Positions 8,536 through 16,792 are shown, counted from the stretch's first letter. The stretch is 64,000 nucleotides of DNA from Methylorubrum populi (GCA_036946625.1 JAQIIU010000003.1:1997001-2061000), one strand, 5' to 3'. Numbers and translations are program-made. The notes: a model not told the origin generated them from the letters alone.

Positions 8536-8551
8536 ATAGCCTTCAAGCTAT
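8536..8551. promoter_or_regulatory. Palindrome upstream of toxin-antitoxin pair (possible antitoxin operator)
   Basis: A perfect inverted repeat ATAGC-N6-GCTAT lies three to eighteen bases before the toxin start codon. XRE antitoxins commonly bind such sites to autoregulate. A TTGACC hexamer on the minus strand (8561-8556) sits 17 bases before TATATA (8538-8533), which would make the repeat part of the promoter spacer. Confidence 0.45.
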
Positions 8552-8570
8552 GTGAGGTCAATCCACCGCG

Positions 8571-9887
8571 TCAGGCGGCCTGCGAAGTGGCAGCGGGTCG
8601 GTTCACCGTGCGCCCCGCCTTCGCCGGATGATCAGCCCGCCTCGAGCGCTGAGAGGGAGAAGCGTTTAGAGCCTTCGCGATAGCAGCGGAGACTTGATCG
8701 GCAGCCACGACGAGGGCGGCGTCGAGGTGAACGTAACTTTGGGTCACTCCTCGCGGCGCATGACCGAGGAGGCCCGCGATGGTCAACTCGGAAAAGCCAA
8801 GGTCACCCGCGACGCTGGCGAAGGTGTGCCGGAGCGTATGCGGCGTGACGCCCGTCAGCTTCGCGCGCTTAGCCACCCGCTGAAGGACGCGCACGATACC
8901 AATGAAATGGCCAGCCCCGACGTCGGCTGGAAAGACGTACTCGGACCCGTTCCGGCTAGGCTGAGTCTTGATGGCCTCGACCGCCGAACGGCCGATCGCG
9001 CGGATTTGGAAATCGCTCTTCGTGTCCGGGAAGTAGACCGCTCCCTCCCGGCCACGAACCCAGGCCCGCCTAAGCCCGAGCCCCTCCATACGCCGGAACC
9101 CGGTCAGGAGGAGAACGCGGATGGCGGCGACGCCCGTCGCGTTCTCGAAGTCACCAGCCGCCTCGGTCATCGCCGTCCCAAGGCACGCGATCTCTTCCAG
9201 GCTGAGGCGCCGCTTGGCCTTTTTCGGTGCGGCGAACTTTCGTTGACCTTCAGCCGGATTGGCCTCGATCCGGCCATGCCGCTTCGCGTGCGCGAAGATC
9301 GTATGCAGCATGCCCGCCGTCCGTCCCGCCACGCCCGGACCGCCCGTCGTGTTCCCCCCGCGCGGTCCGGTCCGCGGTTTGGCCGTCCTGGCCGCGACGA
9401 TGTCGGCCTGAAATCCTTCAAGGTCCGCAAGGGTCAAAGATCGCACTCGCCGGCTGCCGAGGAGCGGCTTCACGTGCGTGTTGATCCGACCTTCGTCGAG
9501 CGCGAGCGTCGACGCTTTGATGGGCCGGCCCTTTCGGCCTAGGATGCGTCCGGCCTTCGCATTCTCCAGATACCAGTCACAGACCTCTGACACGGTCGGC
9601 GCGCCGCTCGCCGCACGCTTCTCGGCTACCGGGTCGCCACCCTTCGCCACATCGGCGAGCTTAATCCGCGCCAAGGTTCGCGCTTCATCGGGAGTAAGCG
9701 TCCCCGCCTTGCCGAGCGTCAGACGGCAACTGCGCCCGTCCGCGTTCCGATACTGGATCAGGTAGGAGATTGCGCCGCTTGGCTTCACGCGAATGCCAAA
9801 GCCGCGCAGCTCGCTGTCCCAAGCGACTACATCCCGGCCAGAGGCCGGCTTGAGCGCGTCGATGAATCGCTTGGTGAGCTTTGCCAC
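8571..9887 (-). CDS. int: Tyrosine recombinase (P4-like integrase)
   Basis: The 438-residue integrase has the N-terminal DUF4102-type arm-binding domain (KLTKRFIDALKPA, GFGIRVKPSG), a core-binding domain, and the catalytic set: Arg in TGFRRMEG (about residue 263), HTLRH (about 350-353), His in LLGHAPRG and the nucleophile Tyr in QSYVHLD (about 384). The GTG at 9887 is preferred because AGAGG lies eight bases before it and the protein then starts MAKLTKRF; an in-frame GTG at 9893 is possible. It lies 200 bases from the tRNA-Gly fragment, reads away from it, and is the probable mediator of integration at that tRNA. Confidence 0.93.
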   Translation of the reverse strand: MAKLTKRFIDALKPASGRDVVAWDSELRGFGIRVKPSGAISYLIQYRNADGRSCRLTLGKAGTLTPDEARTLARIKLADVAKGGDPVAEKRAASGAPTVSEVCDWYLENAKAGRILGRKGRPIKASTLALDEGRINTHVKPLLGSRRVRSLTLADLEGFQADIVAARTAKPRTGPRGGNTTGGPGVAGRTAGMLHTIFAHAKRHGRIEANPAEGQRKFAAPKKAKRRLSLEEIACLGTAMTEAAGDFENATGVAAIRVLLLTGFRRMEGLGLRRAWVRGREGAVYFPDTKSDFQIRAIGRSAVEAIKTQPSRNGSEYVFPADVGAGHFIGIVRVLQRVAKRAKLTGVTPHTLRHTFASVAGDLGFSELTIAGLLGHAPRGVTQSYVHLDAALVVAADQVSAAIAKALNASPSQRSRRADHPAKAGRTVNRPAATSQAA

Positions 9888-10087
9888 GGGCACGTCCTCT
9901 GCTTCACTTTGCTTACCCGGATCAAACCTACTCGCCGGGTAAGCAAGAGGTAAGCACAAAGTCCCCAACTCAGGCGAGCTGGAGCGAACTGAAGCGTAGA
10001 TAGATGCAAGAAAAACACAAGCTAATATAATGGCTTGCCTGCTACGTGCTAGCGCATTAAGGTGTTTGGCAACAGCATTCGGGGAAG

Positions 10088-10132
10088 TTGCCAAGGTTGG
10101 GGTCGAGGGTTCGAATCCCTTCGCCCGCTCCA
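10088..10132 (+). other. att site: 3' half of a tRNA-Gly(GCC) gene
   Basis: From 10088 the sequence reads as a tRNA from the anticodon loop to the end: loop TTGCCAA (anticodon GCC), 3' anticodon stem GGTTG, variable GGGTC, T arm GAGGG-TTCGAAT-CCCTT, 3' acceptor strand CGCCCGC, discriminator T and CCA. The 5' half (acceptor, D arm and 5' anticodon stem) is absent: upstream bases do not pair with the stem. This is therefore the duplicated end left by integration into tRNA-Gly. The intact gene should lie at the other end of the island, left of the window. A short T run follows. Confidence 0.85.
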
Positions 10133-10699
10133 GTTTTTCCAACCATATTAGTTTTCCACGAGCAGGCCGCCTTCGGGCGGACTTCGTTGTTTTGGACTTG
10201 GCGACAGTTTTGGACTTGGCGACAGACTGGCGGCAAGCGCGAGCATGCCAGCCTGTCGCAGAGGGTTCCGGCATGCACCGTAAGGGTCGTCTCGGCAGGC
10301 ACCTTTCGTTTGGGGGCGAAGAGACCGAACTGCGCTTCGGGCCGGCCGGCGCGAGGGTGCGGATCGGGGCACAGGCGAGTGTCGCCCAGATTGCGGCGGT
10401 GATCGCGGCGCCGAAGGCCTCGGCATGATCGGGCCGTCGGGCATGGTGCGCGTGATGCCGATGGCGGTCAGCCCGCCGCGATGCACGGCATCGAGCCGGA
10501 TCCTGCGTCGGCGGCCCTGTTCCCGACAGGGGCGCTCGGCGGGGACCGGCGCGGTCAGGAACGGCGGCGCCCGAACCGCGCGCACCATCCCGCCTTTTCC
10601 GGAACAGATTCGCAAAAATCCAATCAATGCCCCCGTCAGGCAGCATTATCCTTGCTTCATCCGCGGTCACCGCTCCCGCGCAGACATGCGAAGTCAGCC
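10133..10699. other. Junction region without recognised genes
   Basis: The 567 bases between the att site and puuE-uraD hold no gene I can support. Frames on both strands are arginine/proline-rich shadows typical of high-GC non-coding DNA. It includes an 18-bp direct duplication at 10189-10224 and presumably the puuE-uraD promoter, but no clear operator was seen. Confidence 0.5.
10189..10224. repeat. Two tandem copies of an 18-bp unit
   Basis: The unit GTTTTGGACTTGGCGACA occurs twice without spacing (10189-10206 and 10207-10224), just inside the chromosome from the island end. Function unknown; probably a replication-slippage duplication. Confidence 0.8.
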
Positions 10700-12112
10700 A
10701 TGCATACGTCCCGCGACATGATCGGCTACGGCCGCAACGTTCCGCAGGCGGACTGGCCCGGCGGCGCCCGCCTCGCGGTGCAGATCGTGCTCAACTACGA
10801 GGAGGGGGGCGAGAACTGCCTCCTGCACGGGGATGCCGCCTCCGAAGCCTTCCTCTCCGAGATCGTCGGCGCGGCGCCCTGGCCGGGCATGCGCCACATG
10901 AACATGGAATCGCTCTACGAGTACGGCGCGCGCGCCGGCTTCTGGCGGCTGTGGCGCCTGTTCACCGAACGCCGTGTGCCGGTGACCGTGTTCGGCGTCG
11001 CCACCGCACTCGCGCGCAACCCGGAGGCCGTCGCCGCCATGCGGGAGGCCGAGTGGGAGATCGCTAGCCACGGCCTCAAGTGGATCGATCACCGCGACAT
11101 GCCGCGCGCCGAGGAGGCCGCGCAGATGGACGCGGCGATCCGCCTGCATGAGGCGGTGACGGGCGCGGCGCCCCTCGGCTGGTACACCGGCCGCTCCTCC
11201 GTCAACACGCTCGAACTCGGCCTGGAACGGGGCTTCGCCTATCTCGCGGATGCCTACGCCGACGACCTGCCCTACTGGCTGTACGGACGGGCCGGCACCG
11301 GCCTCGTGGTGCCCTACACGCTGGACGCCAACGACATGCGCTTCGCCACCGCGCAGGGCTTCAACACCGGCGACCACTTCTTCACCTACCTGCGCGACAC
11401 CTTCGACGCGCTCTACGCGGAGGGCGCCACGGCGCCGAAGATGATGTCGGTGGGCCTCCACTGCCGCTTGGTCGGCCGGCCCGGCCGCATCGCCGCGCTG
11501 ACGCGCTTCCTCGACCACGTCGCCGCCCATGACGGCGTCTGGCTGGCGCGCCGCATCGACATCGCCCGGCACTGGACGGCGCGGCACCCGGCCGAGACCC
11601 TGCGCCCGAGCACCATGAGCGCGGCGCAATTCCTCACCCGGTTCGGCGACGTCTTCGAGGACACGCCCGAGATCGCGCTCCGGGCCTGGCAGGCCGGCCT
11701 CACCGCCCGCGAGGACAGGGCGGAGGGCCTCCATGCGGCGCTCGTCGGCGCCCTGCGCAGCCTGCCCGCCGAGCGCCAGCGCGCCCTCGTCCGCGCCCAT
11801 CCCGAACGCGCCGGGCGCCTCGCCCGGGCCGGGCAACCGACGCGAGCCTCCACCGCCGAGCAGGGCAGCGCCGGCCTCGGCGCGCTCTCGGACGAAGAGC
11901 TGGCGCGGTTCGAGAGGCTGAACGCGGCCTACCGCGCACGCTTCGACCTGCCCTTCGTCATGGCGATCGAGGGCAGCCGCCGCGAGGCGATCCTGGCGGC
12001 CTTCGAGGAGCGGCTCCGCAACGACCCCGAGCGGGAGTTTCAGGAGGCCCTGCGCCAGATCGAGCGGATCGCCTGGCTGCGCCTGAAGGACCGACTGCCG
12101 TCGGAGGGCTGA
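10700..12112 (+). CDS. puuE: Bifunctional allantoinase PuuE / OHCU decarboxylase UraD fusion
   Basis: The 470-residue protein is two purine enzymes in one chain. Residues 1 to about 300 are a PuuE-type polysaccharide-deacetylase-like allantoinase (LNYEEGGE, WEIASHGLKWIDH, GWYTGRSS, YTLDANDMRF, MSVGLHCRLVGRPGR), which opens allantoin to allantoate. From about 305 (MSAAQFLTRFGDVFE) to the end is a UraD domain with the catalytic His in AHPERAG (about 367), the EQGSAGL motif and RFDLPFVMA. UraD decarboxylates OHCU to S-allantoin, so the fusion would pass product directly to the allantoinase. The ATG at 10700 gives the family N-terminus (SRDMIGYG); its ribosome site is weak. A second UraD is fused to UraH at 53 kb. 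Confidence 0.93.
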   Translation: MHTSRDMIGYGRNVPQADWPGGARLAVQIVLNYEEGGENCLLHGDAASEAFLSEIVGAAPWPGMRHMNMESLYEYGARAGFWRLWRLFTERRVPVTVFGVATALARNPEAVAAMREAEWEIASHGLKWIDHRDMPRAEEAAQMDAAIRLHEAVTGAAPLGWYTGRSSVNTLELGLERGFAYLADAYADDLPYWLYGRAGTGLVVPYTLDANDMRFATAQGFNTGDHFFTYLRDTFDALYAEGATAPKMMSVGLHCRLVGRPGRIAALTRFLDHVAAHDGVWLARRIDIARHWTARHPAETLRPSTMSAAQFLTRFGDVFEDTPEIALRAWQAGLTAREDRAEGLHAALVGALRSLPAERQRALVRAHPERAGRLARAGQPTRASTAEQGSAGLGALSDEELARFERLNAAYRARFDLPFVMAIEGSRREAILAAFEERLRNDPEREFQEALRQIERIAWLRLKDRLPSEG

Positions 12113-12134
12113 CCGTTTCGGGTTTCACCTCTCT

Positions 12135-12167
12135 CCGTCGTCGCGAGCGTCAGCGAAGCGACGACGG
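12135..12167. repeat. Extragenic palindrome (REP-like), probable bidirectional terminator
   Basis: A perfect 10-bp inverted repeat, CCGTCGTCGC/GCGACGACGG with a 13-base loop, lies between the convergent puuE-uraD and lysR genes. The same sequence family recurs at 45976-46069, so it is a dispersed repeat that may also end transcription from both sides. Confidence 0.7.
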
Positions 12168-12198
12168 TGGGGCAGCGATGCGGACCGGCCGAGCCGCC

Positions 12199-13131
12199 CT
12201 ACCGCGGCAGGCGCCGGCCGATCAGGTCGAGCCGGGCGCCGACATGGGCGCGCAGGGCCTCCGTCGTCATCTCGACGAAGGTCCTGGCCCGGTTCGGCAG
12301 CATTCTTCGCGAGGGGTAGACCACGCCGAGCGTGACCGAGGTCGGCGGCGTCCGCGGCAAGACCGGCACGAGCCGGCCGTCGGCGAGGTGGGGCGCCACC
12401 TCGAAGACCGGCTTGAGGACGATGCCCTGGCCCTGGACCGCCCATTCGGTCAGCACGTCGCCGTCATCCGCGTCGATGCGGCCGGCGACGGGCAGGGTCA
12501 CCACCTCGTCGCCGTCGCGCAACGTCCAGCGGAACTGCTCGGAGCCGGGGAAGCGCAGCAGCAGGCAGGCATGGTCGAGAAGCGCGGCCGGGCTCTCCGG
12601 CGCCGGGTGCTCGGCGAGATAGCGCGGCGCCGCGCACAGGATCCGCTCGATATCGGCGACCTTGCGCAGGGTGAAGCTCGAATCGCGCATCTGCGAGAGG
12701 CGGACCGCCACGTCGACGGCCTCCTGCACGAGGTCGAGCAGGTGGTCGGACAGCCGCAGGTGCACGTCGGCTTCCCCGTGCTGCGCGCGGAACGCGGGGA
12801 TCAGCGGCGCCACGACGCGCCGGCCGAGGCTCAAGGGCGCCGTCACCTTCAGCGTCCCGCGCGGCGCCGCTCCTTGCGCCTCGACGCTCTTCTCCGCCCG
12901 CTCGACGGAGGCCGCGATGTCGAGGCAGCGGTCGTAGAAGACCCGGCCGGCTTCCGTCAGGTTCATCCGCCGCGTCGTGCGCGTGAGCAGCAGGCAGCCG
13001 AGATGCTCCTCCAGCGCCTGGATGCGGTAGCTGATCACCGAGGGCGACAGGCGCAGCGAGCGCCCGGCCGCCGAGAAGCTGCCGGCATCGGCCGCGCGCA
13101 TGAAGATGCGGATACTCTCCAGCGACAGCAT
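12199..13131 (-). CDS. LysR-family transcriptional regulator, divergent from puuD
   Basis: The 310-residue regulator has an N-terminal winged helix (IFMRAADAGSFSAAGRSLRLSPSVISYRIQ in outline) and a LysR substrate-binding domain. ATG 13131 is chosen because GGAGG lies seven bases before it and the protein begins MLSLESIRIF; the frame upstream is longer but atypical. It is divergent from puuD-allE-allA and convergent with puuE-uraD, which points to control of urate or allantoin breakdown. The effector is unknown. Of the LysR subgroups it most resembles CrgA/DsdC-like proteins with the TLKVTAP motif. Confidence 0.9.
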   Translation of the reverse strand: MLSLESIRIFMRAADAGSFSAAGRSLRLSPSVISYRIQALEEHLGCLLLTRTTRRMNLTEAGRVFYDRCLDIAASVERAEKSVEAQGAAPRGTLKVTAPLSLGRRVVAPLIPAFRAQHGEADVHLRLSDHLLDLVQEAVDVAVRLSQMRDSSFTLRKVADIERILCAAPRYLAEHPAPESPAALLDHACLLLRFPGSEQFRWTLRDGDEVVTLPVAGRIDADDGDVLTEWAVQGQGIVLKPVFEVAPHLADGRLVPVLPRTPPTSVTLGVVYPSRRMLPNRARTFVEMTTEALRAHVGARLDLIGRRLPR

Positions 13132-13189
13132 ATCGCCCTCCGAGCGCCGCGGCCCTCGCGATGCGGTCTCCCTGGTGCGGTCCCGGATC

Positions 13190-13207
13190 TTACGAAAATT
13201 TTGGAAA
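13190..13207. promoter_or_regulatory. AT-rich palindromic core in lysR-puuD intergenic region
   Basis: AAAATTTT (13195-13202), flanked by imperfectly matching bases, stands out in a very GC-rich divergent promoter region between the lysR start (13131) and puuD start (13283). It is a candidate LysR site by position only. Confidence 0.35.
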
Positions 13208-13282
13208 CTGACAAGGAATTCGACGGGCATACAGGCCCGTCCGCCGCGCTAGGATTGCGGCCGGGATTCGGAGGGACAGGCC

Positions 13283-14539
13283 GTGGAGAGCTTCGTCTGG
13301 GAGTGGGGAAGCCTGCTGCTGCGCTGGCTTCACATCGTGGCGGCGATGGCCTGGATCGGCTCGTCGTTCTTCTTCATGCATCTCGACGCGTCGCTGAAGC
13401 GGACGCCGGACATCCCGGCCGGGGAAGGGGCCGCGGCCTGGCAGGTGCATGGCGGCGGGTTCTACGAGATGCGCAAGTACTTCGTCGCCCCGGCCCATCT
13501 TTCCCCGGATCTCACCTGGCACAAGTGGCAGGCCTACACGACGTGGCTGTCGGGCTTCGTGCTGCTGGCCTGGATCTACTACGCGCAATCGCGGCTCTAC
13601 CTCGTCGATCCGGCCGTGATGGACCTGTCGGCCCCGGCCGCGGCAGCCCTCGGCCTCGGCGCGCTGGCGCTCGGCTGGCTGGTCTACGATCGGATCTGCC
13701 GATCGCCGCTGGGCGAGAGCGAGACGGGGCTCGCCGCCGTGGGGCTCCTCGCCATCACGCTCGCCGCCGCGGGCTTCGCGCAGGTCTTCAGCGGCCGCGG
13801 CGCCCTGATCCATACCGGCGCCCTGATGGCGACCTGGATGGCCGGCAACGTCTTCCGCGTCATCATCCCGAACCAGCGCAAGGTCGTCGCCGCGCTGATG
13901 AGGGGCGAGCGGCCGGACCCGAGCCTCGGCAGGCAGGCCAAGCAGCGCTCGGCCCAGAACAACTATCTGACGCTGCCGGTCGTGCTCATGATGATCGCGA
14001 ACCACTACCCGATGCTGTTCGGGTCGAAGGCGACGATCCCGCTGATCGTCGCGCTGATCACCGCCTCGGGCGCGGTGATCCGCTTCTTCTACAACGTCCG
14101 CCATGCCGACCACGCCCGCTCGCCCTGGTGGGCCTGGGCCGTGGCCACGGCGGGGCTGGCCGCCGCCTTCGTTCTCGCCGTCTCCGGAAGCGCCGGAGGC
14201 CGGGCGGTGCTGGGCCTGCCGCCGCTGGCGGAGGCCGCGCCGACGCTCGCCTCGGCCGACCACGCGCTTTCCGCGGCGAGCGCGACGCCGCCGGACCATG
14301 TCGTCGAACTCGTCGCCGGGCGCTGCGCCATGTGCCACGCGGCCGAGCCGGTCTGGGACGGGATCGGCGTCGCCCCCAAGGGCGTCCGGCTCGATTCCGC
14401 CGAGGCCATCGGCCGTCAGGCCGAGGCGATCCGCCGCCACGCCGTGCTGACGCACGACATGCCGCCCAACAACGTCACCGAGATGACCGAGGCGGAGCGC
14501 GGCGTGCTGGCGGCCTGGCTGAGGGAGACGCGGCGATGA
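13283..14539 (+). CDS. puuD: PuuD membrane-bound urate oxidase with C-terminal cytochrome c
   Basis: This 418-residue protein joins an integral-membrane urate hydroxylase domain (about eight or nine hydrophobic segments; motifs RWLHIVAAMAWIGSSFFF, HLDASL, FYEMRKYFVAP, WHKWQAYTTW, IPNQRKVV) to a cytochrome c domain with a CAMCH haem site at C348-H352. PuuD oxidises urate to 5-hydroxyisourate and passes electrons to the respiratory chain rather than to oxygen as uricase does. The GTG at 13283 is preceded by GGAGG at eight bases. It leads an operon with allE and allA. Confidence is high because both domains and the conserved central motifs are visible. Confidence 0.95.
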   Translation: MESFVWEWGSLLLRWLHIVAAMAWIGSSFFFMHLDASLKRTPDIPAGEGAAAWQVHGGGFYEMRKYFVAPAHLSPDLTWHKWQAYTTWLSGFVLLAWIYYAQSRLYLVDPAVMDLSAPAAAALGLGALALGWLVYDRICRSPLGESETGLAAVGLLAITLAAAGFAQVFSGRGALIHTGALMATWMAGNVFRVIIPNQRKVVAALMRGERPDPSLGRQAKQRSAQNNYLTLPVVLMMIANHYPMLFGSKATIPLIVALITASGAVIRFFYNVRHADHARSPWWAWAVATAGLAAAFVLAVSGSAGGRAVLGLPPLAEAAPTLASADHALSAASATPPDHVVELVAGRCAMCHAAEPVWDGIGVAPKGVRLDSAEAIGRQAEAIRRHAVLTHDMPPNNVTEMTEAERGVLAAWLRETRR

Positions 14540-14609
14540 CATCCCCACGAAAGCCCCACGCGCCCCGGCGCGATCCTTGCGTCCTGCCGCGACACCGGAC
14601 CCCCTCGGA

Positions 14610-15449
14610 ATGACCGCCTCCCGCTACAATCCCCCCTGCGGCGGCCTGCCGCCCCAGACGGCGCTGATGACCGGCCGGGCCGTGTTCACGGAGGCCTACG
14701 CCGTCATCCCGAGGGGCGTGATGCGCGACATCGTCACGAGCGTCCTGCCGTTCTGGGAGGGGACGCGGGCCTGGATGCTGTCGCGGCCGCTCTCGGGCTT
14801 CTCCGAGACCTTCGCGCAATACCTGATGGAGGTGGCGCCCGGCGGCGGCAGCGAGCGGCCGGAACCCGACGGCCGAGCCGAGGGCGTGCTGTTCGTGGTC
14901 GGCGGCCGGCCCCGCCTCGTCCTCGAAGACCGTGCCCACGCCCTGCGCCCCGGCAGCTACGCCTACCTGCCGCCGGGGGCGACCTGGAGCCTGCGCAACG
15001 ACGGGCCCGAGCCCGCCCGCTTCCACTGGATCCGCAAGGCCTACGAGCGCGTGGAGGGCATCGCGCTTCCGCCGGCCTTCGTCGCCTTCGAGCCCGAGAT
15101 CCCTCCGACGGCGATGCCGGGCACGGACGGCGCCTGGGCCACCACCCGCTTCGTCTCGCCCGACGACGTGCGTCACGACATGCACGTCAACGTCGTCACG
15201 CTGCAGCCCGGCGCCTCGATCCCGTTCGAGGAGACGCATGTGATGGAGCACGGCCTGTTCGTGCTGGAGGGCAAGGCGGTCTACCGGCTCAACCGCGACT
15301 GGGTCGAGGTCGAGGCCGGCGACTTCCTGTGGCTGCGCGCCTTCTGCCCGCAGGCCTGCTACGCGGGCGGCCCCGGCCCGTTCCGCTACCTGCTCTACAA
15401 GGACGTGAACCGGCACGCCGCGCTCGCACCGTTCCGGCCGGCCCGATGA
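14610..15449 (+). CDS. allE: (S)-ureidoglycine aminohydrolase
   Basis: The 279-residue bicupin starts MTASRYNPPCGGLP, the normal AllE beginning, and contains two cupin repeats: LPPGATWSLRND in the first; ETHVMEHGLFVLEGKAVYRLN and GDFLWLRAFCPQACYAGG, with its metal ligands Glu, His and Gln, in the second. It converts ureidoglycine to ureidoglycolate, releasing ammonia and fixing stereochemistry. The TGA overlaps the ATG of the lyase gene (ATGA). It sits 70 bases after puuD. The enzyme that makes its substrate from allantoate is not in the window. Confidence 0.93.
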   Translation: MTASRYNPPCGGLPPQTALMTGRAVFTEAYAVIPRGVMRDIVTSVLPFWEGTRAWMLSRPLSGFSETFAQYLMEVAPGGGSERPEPDGRAEGVLFVVGGRPRLVLEDRAHALRPGSYAYLPPGATWSLRNDGPEPARFHWIRKAYERVEGIALPPAFVAFEPEIPPTAMPGTDGAWATTRFVSPDDVRHDMHVNVVTLQPGASIPFEETHVMEHGLFVLEGKAVYRLNRDWVEVEAGDFLWLRAFCPQACYAGGPGPFRYLLYKDVNRHAALAPFRPAR

Positions 15450-15937
15450 GCGGGCGCCGGATCCCCGTCGAGCCGCTGACGCGAGGCGCCTTCGCGCCCT
15501 TCGGCACGGTGATCGACAAGGGCGCGGTCGCGCCGCGGCCGATGAACCGCGGCAAGGCGCGACGTTTCCACGACCTCGCGCGGGTGGACGTGACGGGCGA
15601 GGGCGGGCGGGTGGCGATCGGCTACGTCGAGGCCGAGCCCTACGCCCTGCCGCTCTCCCTGAGCCTCGTCGAGTGCCACCCGCTCGGAGCCCAGGCCTTC
15701 GTGCCGCTGAGCCCTGCGCCGTTCCTCGTCGTGGTCTGCCCCGACGACGGCGGAACCCCCGGCCGGCCGCGGGCCTTCATGACCGCGCCGGGCCAGGGCG
15801 TCTGCTACGACATCGGCACGTGGCACGGCGTTCTCACACCGCTCGACCGGCCTCAGGATTTCTGGGTGATCGACCGGGGCGGCCCTGGGGTGAACCTGGA
15901 GGAGCACGTCTTCGACGAGCCCTGGACGATTTCTTGA
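15446..15937 (+). CDS. allA: Ureidoglycolate lyase
   Basis: The 163-residue protein shows AllA family features: PLTRGAFAPFGTVID at the start, NRGKARRFHDL, LVECHPLGAQAFVPL and GTWHGVLTPL near the end. It splits ureidoglycolate into glyoxylate and urea, the last step of the allantoin route. Translation is coupled to allE by a four-base overlap. Length is normal for the family. Confidence 0.93.
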   Translation: MSGRRIPVEPLTRGAFAPFGTVIDKGAVAPRPMNRGKARRFHDLARVDVTGEGGRVAIGYVEAEPYALPLSLSLVECHPLGAQAFVPLSPAPFLVVVCPDDGGTPGRPRAFMTAPGQGVCYDIGTWHGVLTPLDRPQDFWVIDRGGPGVNLEEHVFDEPWTIS

Positions 15938-15954
15938 GGGGAGACGTCCGGAAC

Positions 15955-15977
15955 CTTCGTCCGGATGCCGTATGACC
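15955..15977. repeat. Short dispersed repeat, CCGGATGCCGTATGA type
   Basis: CCGGATGCCGTATGACC occurs between allA and rutR. Variants of the same word are found at 24668-24680 and 58629-58643, always between genes. Confidence 0.5.
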
Positions 15978-16053
15978 CGTTTGTTGCGCGCGCCGGATCG
16001 GATACGGGATCGGCAGGCCCTGCGGGGCCGGTGACGGATCGGGAGGCTCGGGC

Positions 16054-16695
16054 GTGGTCGAAAGCGGGACCGGGGCACCTTTGCGCCGACGGCGACGCGA
16101 CGGCGCCCTGCGGCGGGAAGCCGTGCTCGATGCCGGCCTGGAGGTCTTCTCGACGGTCGGCCTGCATGGCGCGAGCCTCGACCAGATCGCCGAGCGCGCC
16201 GGCCTCTCGAAGACGAACCTGCTCTACTACTTTCCCACCAAGGAAGAGCTCTACGTCGCCGTGCTGCGGCGCGTGCTCGACGTCTGGCTCGACCCACTCC
16301 AGGCGCTCGACGCGGAATCCGAACCGGCCGAGGCGCTGAAGCGCTACATCCGCTCGAAGATCACCCTGTCACGGGACGCGCCGCGGGCCTCGCGGCTGTT
16401 CTGCCTCGAGATCGTGCAGGGCGCGCCGCTCCTGCGCGCCGAACTCGAAGGCCCCCTGCGCGCCCTGGTCGAGGCCAAGGCCGCGGTCCTGCGCGGCTGG
16501 ATCGCGGAAGGCCGCATCGCCCGGCACGATCCCCGACACCTCGTCTTCGCCATCTGGGCAGTTACCCAGCACTATGCCGACTTCGCGGTGCAGGTGGAGG
16601 CCATCACCGGGCGCGACCTCAGCGACGATGCCTTCTTTGAGCAGACGGTGGAGAACACCCAGAGACTGATTCTGACGAGCCTCGGGCTGACCTGA
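16054..16695 (+). CDS. rutR: TetR-family pyrimidine regulator RutR
   Basis: The 213-residue regulator has a TetR helix-turn-helix (HGASLDQIAERAGLSKTNLLYYF in outline, about residues 40-62) and the RutR ligand domain (VLRRVLDVWLDPLQALD, ITGRDLSDDAFFEQT). RutR senses uracil or thymine and releases DNA when they bind. The GTG start at 16054 is chosen for length. It lies 215 bases before rutA on the same strand, unlike the divergent arrangement in enteric bacteria, and two RutR boxes stand between them. Confidence 0.92.
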   Translation: MVESGTGAPLRRRRRDGALRREAVLDAGLEVFSTVGLHGASLDQIAERAGLSKTNLLYYFPTKEELYVAVLRRVLDVWLDPLQALDAESEPAEALKRYIRSKITLSRDAPRASRLFCLEIVQGAPLLRAELEGPLRALVEAKAAVLRGWIAEGRIARHDPRHLVFAIWAVTQHYADFAVQVEAITGRDLSDDAFFEQTVENTQRLILTSLGLT

Positions 16696-16792
16696 TTCGT
16701 CCCTGCTCTCGCGTCGACCTTGGGGAAACTCAACCGGAAACGCACTGGCCGTGAGCAGCGGCGGCACGAAGCGCGGGCATTACGCGGAGAGT

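Larger units (their letters stand above)
1..10132. mobile_element. Right-hand part of a genomic island integrated at tRNA-Gly(GCC)
   Basis: The segment carries a tyrosine recombinase next to a 45-bp copy of the 3' half of a tRNA-Gly gene, a toxin-antitoxin pair, a restriction-modification/Septu-like defence operon and two insertion sequences. Its base composition, especially 6400-7450, is more AT-rich than the chromosome to the right, where nucleobase catabolism genes begin. The right end is taken as the tRNA CCA at 10132. The left end and the other att copy lie outside the window, so total size and integration direction are unknown. The island call is inference from this combination of features. 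Confidence 0.75.

Noticed and set aside
8533..8561. TTGACC-17-TATATA as the promoter of the toxin gene
   Set aside because: The spacing is ideal, but the TATATA overlaps the conserved start codon, so transcription would begin inside the gene. It is mentioned as context only and not called as a promoter.
10000..10132. A complete tRNA gene
   Set aside because: Bases upstream of the anticodon loop do not form the acceptor, D or anticodon stems, so only the 3' half is present.
10057..10302. A minus-strand ORF with GAGEGIRTLDPNLG
   Set aside because: This is another translation of the tRNA fragment and not a protein.
9888..10670. A 260-residue N-terminal extension of the integrase frame
   Set aside because: The extra part reads through the tRNA-Gly fragment on the wrong strand and the intergenic region. 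Its residues (RAKGFEPSTPTLA) are the usual false translation of a tRNA.
12178..14613. An 811-codon plus-strand frame across lysR and puuD
   Set aside because: It is out of frame with puuD and antisense to lysR, with no recognisable domain.
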